Origin: Acinetobacter lanii
Lineage (GTDB): Bacteria > Pseudomonadota > Gammaproteobacteria > Pseudomonadales > Moraxellaceae
Assembly (NCBI RefSeq): GCF_011578285.1
Contig: NZ_CP049916.1
Location: 1,736,001-1,800,000 of the forward strand
DNA length: 64,000 bases
Direction of reading: 5' to 3'
The notes under the pieces were generated by a model that saw only the letters and a program-made list of their open reading frames with translations, searched no databases and had not been told where the DNA came from. Shown in pieces: positions 44,906-53,311 of this stretch. Numbering within the stretch: the first letter of the stretch is position 1; each line of letters opens with the position of its first letter. A program made the translations under genes and the position numbers.

Positions 44906-46255
44906 TTAATGTTGTGCTTCAGCCATGTTGCGTTCATTCACCGCCTGTTCGAACAAGCGTTGTTCTTTTTCTTTATGTTCAACTGAAAAGCGGATCATGA
45001 GGACACAACTTGCCGCGATCACCACCAGACCACCCAAGACCATGAGTGTGGTTTGAATATCGAGCATACCTTTGAGTAAAAAACCTGCTGCGACAGCACC
45101 GAGATTGCCACCTGCACCAATGATGCCTGCGACACCCCCTAAGGCATCACGGTCGATAAATGGCACTAGCGCATAGGTGGCACCACATGCCATATGGGTG
45201 AATAAGGCAAATACGGTCATGACTAAAATCGCAAGCATCGGTGTATTCATTTGTGAAAATAAAATCAGAAACAAGCCTTCGAGCAAAATCATACTAAACA
45301 GCACTTTGGTACGACCATCCAGTCCTTTTTTAGTCGCCACTTTGTCAGAAATAATCCCACCCAAAGCACGCGCAAACAATGCAAGAAGACCAAAGATTCC
45401 TGCTGCCATCCCGGCTTCTTTTAAACCAAATTTGAAATTGTCGACGTAGTACATCGCGACAATGTTATGAATAAAGATCTCAATCCCAAAACACGCCGCA
45501 TAAGCACCAAATAAAATCCAAACACGGTAGTTTTTTGCAGCATGCATCAAGATCGCCATACCACCTTTTTTATCTGAACCGACTTGAATCCCTTGGGCAC
45601 GGAGTTCTTTAAAGTTACCTTGTGGGCAGTCTTGGGTGCATTTCCAATACAACAGCCCCACGATGACCATCATCACACCCGGCACAATCAACGCAATACG
45701 CCAACCCATGGCTTGCTCGACACCAAACATCACAATCGCAGAAAGCAGCAATGGCATTAAAGCTTGTGTCGCACCTCCGCCTGCATTGCCCCAACCGGCA
45801 GTGGTGGCATTGGCTGTGCCCACTACATTCGGTGCAAACATAATGCTGGTGTGGTATTGGGTAATCACGAAACTGGCACCGATCGCACCAATCAATAAGC
45901 GGAAAAACAGAAAGGATTCATAACTGTTGGCAGAAGCCACACCAAACACCGGAATACTGCCGATAATCAGTAACGCGGTATAGGTTTTGCGTGGTCCATA
46001 TTTGTCGCATAAAGGACCAACAGCCAAACGAACCAAAATGGTAATCGCCACGGCGGCAATATTAATATTGGCAATTTGATCTTTGGTCAGATGAAATTCA
46101 CCTGCAATCACTGGCATTAAGGGAGCACAAGCAAACCAAGCAAAGAAACACACGAAGAATGCCAGCCAACTTAAATGAAAGGCACGCATTGCGCCTGTAG
46201 AGAAGCTAAATAGATTAATTTTTGTTGCTTTTCGAGCATCTCGCTGTATAGACAT
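44906..46255 (-). CDS. narK: MFS nitrate/nitrite transporter, NarK/NasA type
   Basis: The 449-residue protein has 12 membrane helices and the nitrate signature segments GWGNAGGGATQALMP and GAGGNLGAVAAG (nitrate signatures I and II of the NNP family), with conserved arginines in helices 2 and 8. It imports nitrate. The start at 46255 has GGAG eight bases upstream. It is first in the nitrate operon behind a sigma-54 promoter and a structured leader. Confidence 0.9.
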   Translation of the reverse strand: MSIQRDARKATKINLFSFSTGAMRAFHLSWLAFFVCFFAWFACAPLMPVIAGEFHLTKDQIANINIAAVAITILVRLAVGPLCDKYGPRKTYTALLIIGSIPVFGVASANSYESFLFFRLLIGAIGASFVITQYHTSIMFAPNVVGTANATTAGWGNAGGGATQALMPLLLSAIVMFGVEQAMGWRIALIVPGVMMVIVGLLYWKCTQDCPQGNFKELRAQGIQVGSDKKGGMAILMHAAKNYRVWILFGAYAACFGIEIFIHNIVAMYYVDNFKFGLKEAGMAAGIFGLLALFARALGGIISDKVATKKGLDGRTKVLFSMILLEGLFLILFSQMNTPMLAILVMTVFALFTHMACGATYALVPFIDRDALGGVAGIIGAGGNLGAVAAGFLLKGMLDIQTTLMVLGGLVVIAASCVLMIRFSVEHKEKEQRLFEQAVNERNMAEAQH

Positions 46256-46289
46256 AACCACGACTCCAGAACTGAACATCTCTATATGG

Positions 46290-46381
46290 CTGATCTGCAC
46301 AGCTTAGTGTGTTAGATCAGTCACGATCAGAACGGACGTCGTTGGCCGTTGTAGTAAATTTGATTAAGTCGTCTTTGACTT
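46290..46381 (-). promoter_or_regulatory. narK leader RNA with NasT/ANTAR-type hairpins
   Basis: On the minus strand, starting near the predicted transcription start, hairpin P1 (46381-46366) is AAGTC-AAAGAC-GACTT. P2 (46350-46331) closes a loop AACGAC within AACGG...CCGTT. Both six-base loops have A at position 1 and G at position 4, the ANTAR-target rule. A third long hairpin (46320-46290, CTGATCT...AGATCAG) follows, without a U-tract. NasT and NasS encoded next door would act on it. Confidence 0.7.
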
Positions 46382-46392
46382 GTTTAGAATAA

Positions 46393-46408
46393 AGCAGAAT
46401 ACGTGCCA
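46393..46408 (-). promoter_or_regulatory. Sigma-54 promoter of the narK-nirB-nasA-mobA operon
   Basis: Minus-strand TGGCACGTATTCTGCT matches the TGGCACG -24 box perfectly, with GC 12 bases on. The predicted start is about 46382, directly at hairpin P1. Confidence 0.85.
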
Positions 46409-46566
46409 ACTTTTAATGACTCTTTATTAGTCATGTATTTTTAAAGACTTAGCCAAATGAGGAACGATCTTGAAATTTTGAGTTTTGAAAATTCAAAATT
46501 TATTCAGGTCCTCATTAAAGTCTCAAGCATGTCATTTTTTTGAATGTGTCTATAAACAGCGCAATG

Positions 46567-46583
46567 TGCATCAGCATGGTGCA
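46567..46583. promoter_or_regulatory. NtrC binding site between narK and nasT
   Basis: TGCATCAGCATGGTGCA matches TGCACC-N5-GGTGCA with one arm base different. It lies between the two divergent sigma-54 promoters, 79 bases from the nasT one and about 160 from the narK one. Confidence 0.7.
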
Positions 46584-46661
46584 GCTTTGCTTTCAATAGC
46601 ACATAGAATGCGGTGAATATCCTTTTTTAACATCAATATTAATTCTATTCTGTGAATGCTT

Positions 46662-46677
46662 TGGCACTTATTTTGCT
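46662..46677 (+). promoter_or_regulatory. Sigma-54 promoter of nasTS
   Basis: TGGCACTTATTTTGCT has the full TGGCAC box and TTGCT with correct spacing, 41 bases before the nasT start. Confidence 0.8.
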
Positions 46678-46718
46678 TACTGTCTACCGTTCACCATCAG
46701 GCAACCCTGAGCTGAGTT

Positions 46719-47306
46719 ATGCCAAACCTAAAAATTGCCCTGATTGATGATGATATTGAACGGGCTTCTTTTATCCAAACCTCACTTATCGAACATCAGT
46801 TCGAGGTGGTTGCTTGCGTGATGATTGATCATTTAAATCGCACAGATCTACAGCAACTTCAAGCCGATGTGATTCTGCTGGATATGGATCATCCACAGCG
46901 TGACGTGATTGAGAGTTGCGTCAGTCAATTTGACCTACCGACGGTTTTATTCACGAAAAACAGCCACAAAGAGACCATTAAACATGCCATTGATGCCGGC
47001 GTAACGGCCTATATTGTCGATGGGATTGACCCGACGAAATTAAATAGCATTCTCGAGATCGCCATTGAACAATTTAAAAAACATCGTAAATTGGTCTCGG
47101 ACTTAGAAGAAACCAAATGCAAATTGGCTGATCGTAAAGACATTGAAAAAGCCAAAGTCCTGCTGATGCAAATGCACCAAATACAAGAACAACAAGCCTT
47201 TAGTCTGTTACGTAAAAGTGCCATGAGTCAGCGCATGACCATGGGTGAGATGGCACGTCGTTTGCTCGATGCACAGTCATTGTTGAATGCTCAATTTAAG
47301 GAATAA
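46719..47306 (+). CDS. nasT: ANTAR-domain antitermination regulator NasT
   Basis: The 195-residue protein has a receiver-like domain (about 1-120, with IALIDDDIERASF and VILLDMDHPQ) and a C-terminal ANTAR RNA-binding domain (about 130-190, with DIEKAKVLLMQMHQIQEQQAF and the conserved Ala/Met helix). NasT binds leader hairpins of nitrate genes and allows readthrough. It is coupled to nasS by a 3-base gap. The narK leader described here is its expected target. Confidence 0.92.
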   Translation: MPNLKIALIDDDIERASFIQTSLIEHQFEVVACVMIDHLNRTDLQQLQADVILLDMDHPQRDVIESCVSQFDLPTVLFTKNSHKETIKHAIDAGVTAYIVDGIDPTKLNSILEIAIEQFKKHRKLVSDLEETKCKLADRKDIEKAKVLLMQMHQIQEQQAFSLLRKSAMSQRMTMGEMARRLLDAQSLLNAQFKE

Positions 47307-47309
47307 TCC

Positions 47310-48290
47310 ATGCCTCAACTTGAAAAAACTGAAATTCAACTGGGATATATTCCACTATTAGACAGTGTTGCGCTGCTCTGGGCGCATCATCAACATTATT
47401 TTCAAGATGAAGGCTTAAATGTCACTTTGGTGAAAGAAGCCTCTTGGGCCAGTCTAAGAGATCGTTTGGCTTATGGCATATTGGATGCTGCCCATTGTTT
47501 ATCCGCCATGTTGCCTGCCGCCGCCTTAGGTGAAGATCAAATTAGCATTCCATTACAAACCGGTTTGATCCTCAGTACCAATCGTGCCTATGTCAGTCTG
47601 AGTCAAAAGCACTGCTATGAATGGCATATCTCTGAACAAGATCGCCCCGAAATCTCAGCCTCTAAACTGATGCAAGCCATTCAATCCGGTCAACGTGTCG
47701 CATTGGCACATGTGTTTAAGCACTCGATTCATCATTATAGCTTAAGACAATGGTTGGCTTTGGCGAATGAAAGTTTTGCCAAAAATCTACAGCTTTTGAC
47801 CCTGCCGCCACCGTATATGGTCGAGGCCATTGCAGCAAAAACGATTGATGGTTTTTGTGTGGGTGAGCCGTGGAATATCCAAGCTGAAGTTGAAGGTCAT
47901 AGCCAAATCATTTTGCAAAGTCAGCAGATCATTCCCAATATTGCAGACAAAGTGCTCGCCACAACCCAAGAATGGGCACAATTACATCCGCATACCTTAA
48001 CTGCCCTACAAAATGCCATACAACGCGCTCAACACGATTTAGCCACATTGCAGCATCTAGATGAAGTCTGGGCACTTTTAAAAGGCTTAAACATTATTCG
48101 CTTTCCATGTTCAGCAAGCATTCATGTGCAGGCATATCATAAAATTCAGCAGATTATTCGTTGTTTTGGCACGCAACACATCCCCCAAGTCGAACATTTT
48201 GAATGGATCCTGCAACAAATGAATCACTGGGATGACTTAAATTTAGATGCTGAAAAAATCAAAGCGATCGCTCAATCTTGTATAATATAA
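47310..48290 (+). CDS. nasS: Nitrate/nitrite sensor NasS (NrtA-like, cytoplasmic)
   Basis: The 326-residue protein has the NrtA/CmpA periplasmic-binding fold (IQLGYIPLLDSVALLWAHHQ, DGFCVGEPWNIQAE) but no signal peptide, as in NasS. In the known NasS-NasT pair, NasS holds NasT until nitrate or nitrite releases it. It follows nasT and is the last gene of this short operon. Confidence 0.9.
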   Translation: MPQLEKTEIQLGYIPLLDSVALLWAHHQHYFQDEGLNVTLVKEASWASLRDRLAYGILDAAHCLSAMLPAAALGEDQISIPLQTGLILSTNRAYVSLSQKHCYEWHISEQDRPEISASKLMQAIQSGQRVALAHVFKHSIHHYSLRQWLALANESFAKNLQLLTLPPPYMVEAIAAKTIDGFCVGEPWNIQAEVEGHSQIILQSQQIIPNIADKVLATTQEWAQLHPHTLTALQNAIQRAQHDLATLQHLDEVWALLKGLNIIRFPCSASIHVQAYHKIQQIIRCFGTQHIPQVEHFEWILQQMNHWDDLNLDAEKIKAIAQSCII

Positions 48291-48549
48291 TTTTACTTAA
48301 AACTTAGACTTTAAATCGATTAATTGGTCAGCATCTGCCCTGTAATATGGCAAAAAAAGCAGTCCATTTGAAAATTAATAAAAAATAATTTCGATCATTT
48401 TGTTCAATATTATTTTACTATGCAATAGTCACAGATATCCTGAACAAATATAAACAAGTATTTTAAATACATGTTTAATAAATAATTTATTAAATAACAG
48501 AGTGAGCTAAATTGATTTCATTGTGCTGTGCTTCTGAATTAGAGCATTG

Positions 48550-48576
48550 AAACCCATTGCTTATTGATGGGTTTTT
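48550..48576 (+). terminator. Rho-independent terminator 1 of the nasS-lactonase gap
   Basis: The stem AAACCCAT / ATGGGTTT, with a nine-base loop, is followed by TT in a T-run of five. Confidence 0.75.
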
Positions 48577-48652
48577 ATACAGACATAGATTTTGGTCTTT
48601 TCGAATAATTGAATCTAAGTCTTATTAGGCATACAATTCAAACTATCTATAT

Positions 48653-48684
48653 GGAGATCACGTCTTGTTGATCTCCTTTTTTTT
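48653..48684 (+). terminator. Rho-independent terminator 2, just upstream of the lactonase start
   Basis: A perfect 8-bp stem GGAGATCA / TGATCTCC with an eight-base loop is followed by eight T, ending 20 bases before the ATG at 48705. It leaves no room for a normal promoter after it, so transcription of the gene must pass through it. Confidence 0.8.
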
Positions 48685-48704
48685 AAGATTCATTAGGCTT
48701 GAAA

Positions 48705-49916
48705 ATGAAAAACGTTAAATTGATTCAGCTATGTTTAATGACTAGCTTGGGTTTAGCCGTAAACAGCTATGCTGCTGAAAAAGACTCTTCGACAACAGCA
48801 CCAAGTTCACAAGAATTTTTAGTGGGTACTTGGACAGGTGGCGTACCTGATGGCTTAGGCGCACTCAAACCTGTATTAAACAGCCAAGGGATTTACCGTG
48901 TCCGTTTAAATGCTGACGGAACCATGCTTCCAATCAATCAGATTAAACTTGCAAATCCGTCTTGGTTGGCTTTTTCGAAGAACAAACAATTCATTTATGC
49001 CACCAATGAAGACAATGGTGACAAAGAAGGTCAAGTTTCAGCATTAAAATTCACCAAATCAGGTGATTTACAACTGTTGAATAAAGTGAAAAGTCATGGT
49101 CAACAACCGACCCATGCTGAGGTTTCACCTGACAACAAATTCTTGTTGATCTCAAACTACTCTTCTCGTCCAAATCATGCCGGCGTGACTGTTTTCCCAA
49201 TTAAGAAAGACGGTAGCTTAGGTAAATTGGCTCAAAAAGTCGCGTTTATCAAAGGGAGTCAAGCACTTCCAGATCGTCAAGCCGATGGTCATGCACACTC
49301 TACAACATTTAGCCCAGATGGTACTGTGGCATATGTTGCAGATTTAGGCAGTGATTTAATCAAAGCGTATCACTATGATGCTGATGCGAAACAACCTTTA
49401 AAACCAGCACCTGAGCTTGACCTTCAATTCCCTGAAGGCAGCGGTCCACGTCATTTGATTTTTAGTAAAAATGGCAACTACTTGTATGCAACCACTGAAA
49501 TGGATGCACAAGTTATTGTATTCAAAAAAGAATACAATGCCTATAAAATGATTCAAACTCAGAATTTGACTGAAGAAGTAGATGCTGAATCTAAAGGTGG
49601 TGCAGGTTTAATCTTCTCCCCTGACCAAAAATTCCTTTATGTTGGTAACCGTAAAAAAGTCAATGAAATCGTGGCTTACTCAGTTGACAGTAAAACCGGT
49701 AAATTAACCCTGATCGATCGTTACCCAAGTGGTGGTATTGAGCCACGTGCTTTTGACATTGATGAAACCGGTGAATACTTAGTGGTTGCGAATGTATTTA
49801 GTAATACTGTAAGTCAATTCAAACGTGACTTAAAAACCGGTAAATTAAAACCAACCCAAATTGCGTTACAAATTGGTTTACCGACGGATGTAAAATTCAT
49901 CCCAACCAATCGTTAA
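48705..49916 (+). CDS. Exported lactonase-type seven-bladed beta-propeller protein
   Basis: The 403-residue protein of the YbhE/6-phosphogluconolactonase beta-propeller family has a signal peptide ending near AVNSYA. Repeat motifs such as EVSPDNKFLLISNYSS, SPDGTVAYVADLGSD and SPDQKFLYVGNR mark the blades, and GSGPRHLIFSKNGNYLY is the family signature. Export argues against cytoplasmic 6-phosphogluconolactonase and for hydrolysis of a lactone in the periplasm. The ATG at 48705 is chosen over the TTG at 48699. Confidence 0.82.
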   Translation: MKNVKLIQLCLMTSLGLAVNSYAAEKDSSTTAPSSQEFLVGTWTGGVPDGLGALKPVLNSQGIYRVRLNADGTMLPINQIKLANPSWLAFSKNKQFIYATNEDNGDKEGQVSALKFTKSGDLQLLNKVKSHGQQPTHAEVSPDNKFLLISNYSSRPNHAGVTVFPIKKDGSLGKLAQKVAFIKGSQALPDRQADGHAHSTTFSPDGTVAYVADLGSDLIKAYHYDADAKQPLKPAPELDLQFPEGSGPRHLIFSKNGNYLYATTEMDAQVIVFKKEYNAYKMIQTQNLTEEVDAESKGGAGLIFSPDQKFLYVGNRKKVNEIVAYSVDSKTGKLTLIDRYPSGGIEPRAFDIDETGEYLVVANVFSNTVSQFKRDLKTGKLKPTQIALQIGLPTDVKFIPTNR

Positions 49917-49979
49917 TCTTTTTTATTCTGAGGTCGAGAGAGATTCATTTTCTCGACTCAGATAAATTGAGATCAGATC

Positions 49980-50008
49980 AAAAAGACCAACACGTGTTGG
50001 TCTTTTTT
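49980..50008. terminator. Bidirectional terminator, lactonase and DcaP porin
   Basis: A perfect palindrome with arms of about 14 bp (AAAAAGACCAACAC and its complement) with T-runs on both strands lies between two convergent genes. A further GTCGAGA...TCTCGAC hairpin precedes it at about 49933-49956. Confidence 0.85.
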
Positions 50009-50074
50009 ATTGGCTGGCTTTCACCTAGGTGATTATTTACAAAAACATTAGACCATGAGGCTCAAAGCAGAGCT

Positions 50075-51415
50075 TTAGAAATCATAAATCGCGGTGAAAT
50101 TGACACGATTGTCTTCACCGGTGCGGTTATCAAATGTTTTACGCTCACCATACATATATTCCACGCCTAGATTGAGTGGTTTGTAAGGGTTGTAGAACAT
50201 ATTGATCCATCCTTCAGCCAATTGTTTGTTTTGTGCTGCATCTGCATAGACCAATTTTGAGAAATCATTGTCGTCATCGGCACGCATATAACCAAAACCT
50301 AAAGTCCCACGAATTTTAGGGGTGAATTGCTGAGTCACACCAATGGCGATAGTATCCAGTTCATTCGGCTTCATATCACCATTTAAGGTCAGTGCATACG
50401 CAGAGTTGGTCCACAGCACATTTTTGGTGTCGCCTTTAATGTGGTTATAGTCCAAACGCAGCAGTGTTTTAGGCAAAATTTGTAGCTTGCCGCCTGCACC
50501 AATCCCCCACGCTAAAAATTCATCGCCTTTGCCATAAGAGGTTGCTTTTTGGGTCAGGAAAGCACGACCTGAAACCGCTGAACCATTGTCAAAGCGATAA
50601 TTGACGCGACCTGTCAGTGATGGCAGTTTTAATTTTGCATAAGGATCGGTTTTTACCGTTTCATTCCCTGTAGTGGTAATGGTCTCGGCTTTCGGGTCTT
50701 CAATACTGACTGCAAGGTTTAGATTTTTATCCACGGGATAGCTGTATTTAATCTGGGGTACACGGGTCAGTGAGCCACCGACAGACAATGACGCATCGAC
50801 TGTTTCAGGATAGTTTTCAATCGCATTAAAGTTCGACCAAGTTTGACCAATGAGCCATTGATCCAGTGTAATAAAGGCATGACGAATACGGAAAGTGTCT
50901 CGCCCTGTCCCGCCGAAAAAGTCCATCTCGACTTTACCGCCCAAATCATGCTCACCCATGATCGGGGTTTTAAAATTAAAGCCCAAGCGAGTGGCATTTA
51001 AAGTACTTTGGAAACGGTCAGAGTTTTTCTTTACATCTGCACTTCCCTCTAAAGGCAGTGCGCTGATTTTGTTGTAAATGGTATCTGCACCTTTGGACTG
51101 GTAACTGGCATCAGCACGAATATTCCCATAGATTTCAAGCTCAGCACCATTCTTGGTACTGAATTTATTCCATTCTTTTTTCGTACCCACTGGTGGAGGT
51201 GGCGGCGGTGGTGTTTGCGCTACAGCATGTAAATCTTGCTGAATTGAAGCATTGGTATTTTGTTGTTTCTTCATCAGCTCTTGTAATTCTTGCACTTGCT
51301 TTTGCAGGCTTGCGACCTGTTGCTCTAAAGTCATTTGTGCATAGCTAGATGAAGCCACCATCAGTATTGAGATACTGAGTACGCTTTTGGCAATGAAACT
51401 GACATTTTTTTTCAT
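50075..51415 (-). CDS. dcaP: DcaP-family outer-membrane porin (second copy)
   Basis: The 446-residue porin has a signal peptide ending near SSSYA, a coiled coil (EQQVASLQKQVQELQELMKK), then an unusual run of seven prolines (about residue 71) as a spacer before the beta-barrel. The C-terminus ends in Phe (FTAIYDF). It differs clearly from the copy at 12506 in linker and loops. It is upstream of the cyclohexanecarboxylate cluster in the same direction, so it may be its outer-membrane entry route. Confidence 0.85.
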   Translation of the reverse strand: MKKNVSFIAKSVLSISILMVASSSYAQMTLEQQVASLQKQVQELQELMKKQQNTNASIQQDLHAVAQTPPPPPPPVGTKKEWNKFSTKNGAELEIYGNIRADASYQSKGADTIYNKISALPLEGSADVKKNSDRFQSTLNATRLGFNFKTPIMGEHDLGGKVEMDFFGGTGRDTFRIRHAFITLDQWLIGQTWSNFNAIENYPETVDASLSVGGSLTRVPQIKYSYPVDKNLNLAVSIEDPKAETITTTGNETVKTDPYAKLKLPSLTGRVNYRFDNGSAVSGRAFLTQKATSYGKGDEFLAWGIGAGGKLQILPKTLLRLDYNHIKGDTKNVLWTNSAYALTLNGDMKPNELDTIAIGVTQQFTPKIRGTLGFGYMRADDDNDFSKLVYADAAQNKQLAEGWINMFYNPYKPLNLGVEYMYGERKTFDNRTGEDNRVNFTAIYDF

Positions 51416-51542
51416 TTTTAAAGTCCTTTTTTTGAATTTCTTTTACAAGAAAATTCACTTTTGATGATTGGGTCTTCAATGACCGTGTTGCTTGATTCTG
51501 TTTTTTTACACGTTTTACTTGAAAATGTGCGGTATAACAAAT

Positions 51543-51575
51543 AAAAAAAAAGATGAAGTCTGACTAAAGACTTCA
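51543..51575 (-). terminator. Terminator of the ali/bad operon
   Basis: On the minus strand TGAAGTC-TTTAGTCA-GACTTCA is followed after two bases by ten or more T with one A, 10 bases past the ligase stop. Confidence 0.85.
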
Positions 51576-51584
51576 CCCCTAAAG

Positions 51585-53240
51585 TTAACCTGCTGTTTTT
51601 AATGACTCCGCCAAGATTTCTCTGAGTTTGAATTTCTGAATTTTACCTGAAGGGGTCATCGGAATTTCTTGCCAGACTTCTAAACGCTCAGGAATATATT
51701 GCATGGCTAAATTATGGGTTTTGAGGAAATCGCTAATATTGCTCAACTCAAGTGTTTGAGCACTGTCTTTGAGTTTCACAATGGCACATGCCCGTTCACC
51801 TAAGCGCTCATCGGGGTATGCCACTAGTGCCACTACAGCAATATCGGGATGCTTATAGAGCAAGGATTCAATTTCAGCAACAGGAATATTCTCCCCGCCC
51901 CGAATAATCACATCTTTTTTACGCCCGCAAATACGGATATAACCTTGCTCATCTTGATAGGCAATGTCCCCAGTATCAAACCAATCCTCAGCATCGGTGT
52001 CGTTCAGATGTGGGCGTTTCAAATATCCACCAAAACTTGAACAGGCACGAATCATTAAACGACCTGCTTCACCATGGGCTTTAATATTACCTGCTTTATC
52101 GACGATTTTGATTTCAACCCCGGGTAAACCGATGCCATCAGTGTTAAATGAACGTTCATCATCATCACTGATTAAAGTGGTCGTAATAGCACCACATTCG
52201 GTCATGCCCCAAGCTGAAATCACTTTGACACCCAAAGCATCACGGGCTTTTTGAACTAAGGGTCCGGGAATCGGTGCACCTGCGCAAAGGAAGGTTTTCA
52301 GTGAGCTGACCTGTTCTTTCTGTTCGGCCACTGTATTGGATAAATCATTTAAGAAAGGTGTCGATGCCATGGTGAAGCTGACTTTGTATTTATGAATCAA
52401 TTCAATCGCTTGATTGACATCCCAAACATCTTGCAAAATCGCTTGAGCATTCAATTCAATCGGCATAATCAAGCCATACATAAAGCCGGTTTGATGTGCC
52501 ATTGGGGACGCCATCAGCACTACATCATTTTTATTCAAATTCAAACGTTCTGCATAAGGCACGATATTGGCATACAGTGTATTTGCCGTATGCATCACGC
52601 CTTTAGGTTCACCGGTTGTGCCTGAGGTAAAAATCAGTTGGGTAATATCATCCGGATGTGCTTCAAATTGATCAAGCTCAGCAATTGCAGATGAATTTTG
52701 CTCTAAAGCATGATTGACCAAGACTTTGTCAAAATTGTTATCCGCTTTGCCATTGATCACAATCACATGTTCTAAAGTGGGCAGTTTTGCTTTCAGGGTA
52801 TGTGCCAACTGTTCATGGTCAAAACCACGGTATTTTTCAGGCACCACAAAAACTTTAGATTCACCATGTTTCAACATGAATTCTAGTTCACGTTCTCGAA
52901 AAATCGGCATAAGTGGGTTCAGCACTGCACCAATACGGCTACATGCCAAATAAAGCAATGTAAACTCCCACCAGTTGGGCAATTGGCAAGACACTACATC
53001 ATTTTTGACCACACCCAATTGCTTTAAACCCAAGGCAATTTTATTGGTGGTATCCCAGATCTGCCGATAAGTGAAACTTTGCTCTGTCTTGGTTTCTGTT
53101 CTAAAACTGACCAAGCCGACTTTATCTGGATTGTGTTGCACTGCTGAACGCAGTGATCCAATCACGGTTTTGTTTAACCAGAATCCATCCTTCAGCATCT
53201 TCTCCCGTCTGGGAGCAATCAGAACCGCATCAAATTCCAT
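51585..53240 (-). CDS. aliA: Cyclohexanecarboxylate-CoA ligase-type enzyme
   Basis: The 551-residue ANL-superfamily ligase has LIFTSGTTGEPKGVMHT, SAWGMTECGAITT, WFDTGDIAY, RKKDVIIRGGENI and the catalytic lysine in TPSGKIQKFKLR. It is last in an operon after aliB, badI and badH genes, the same gene set as the Rhodopseudomonas ali/bad cluster, where AliA activates cyclohexanecarboxylate. The assignment of substrate rests on this company. AGGATG precedes the ATG. Confidence 0.85.
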   Translation of the reverse strand: MEFDAVLIAPRREKMLKDGFWLNKTVIGSLRSAVQHNPDKVGLVSFRTETKTEQSFTYRQIWDTTNKIALGLKQLGVVKNDVVSCQLPNWWEFTLLYLACSRIGAVLNPLMPIFRERELEFMLKHGESKVFVVPEKYRGFDHEQLAHTLKAKLPTLEHVIVINGKADNNFDKVLVNHALEQNSSAIAELDQFEAHPDDITQLIFTSGTTGEPKGVMHTANTLYANIVPYAERLNLNKNDVVLMASPMAHQTGFMYGLIMPIELNAQAILQDVWDVNQAIELIHKYKVSFTMASTPFLNDLSNTVAEQKEQVSSLKTFLCAGAPIPGPLVQKARDALGVKVISAWGMTECGAITTTLISDDDERSFNTDGIGLPGVEIKIVDKAGNIKAHGEAGRLMIRACSSFGGYLKRPHLNDTDAEDWFDTGDIAYQDEQGYIRICGRKKDVIIRGGENIPVAEIESLLYKHPDIAVVALVAYPDERLGERACAIVKLKDSAQTLELSNISDFLKTHNLAMQYIPERLEVWQEIPMTPSGKIQKFKLREILAESLKTAG

Positions 53241-53311
53241 TTCATGACATCCTATTCTTATAATATTTGGGTTTTTTTAATCCTAAATCAGGCTTTTAGC
53301 ACCATTTCAGT

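Larger units (their letters stand above)
48291..48704. other. Intergenic region nasS to lactonase with two tandem terminators
   Basis: This 414-base AT-rich gap has no convincing ORF. It ends with two strong plus-strand terminators (48550-48576 and 48653-48684). The first is far for nasS (260 bases). The segment between them, about 108 bases, is a candidate small transcript or attenuated leader. Confidence 0.5.
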
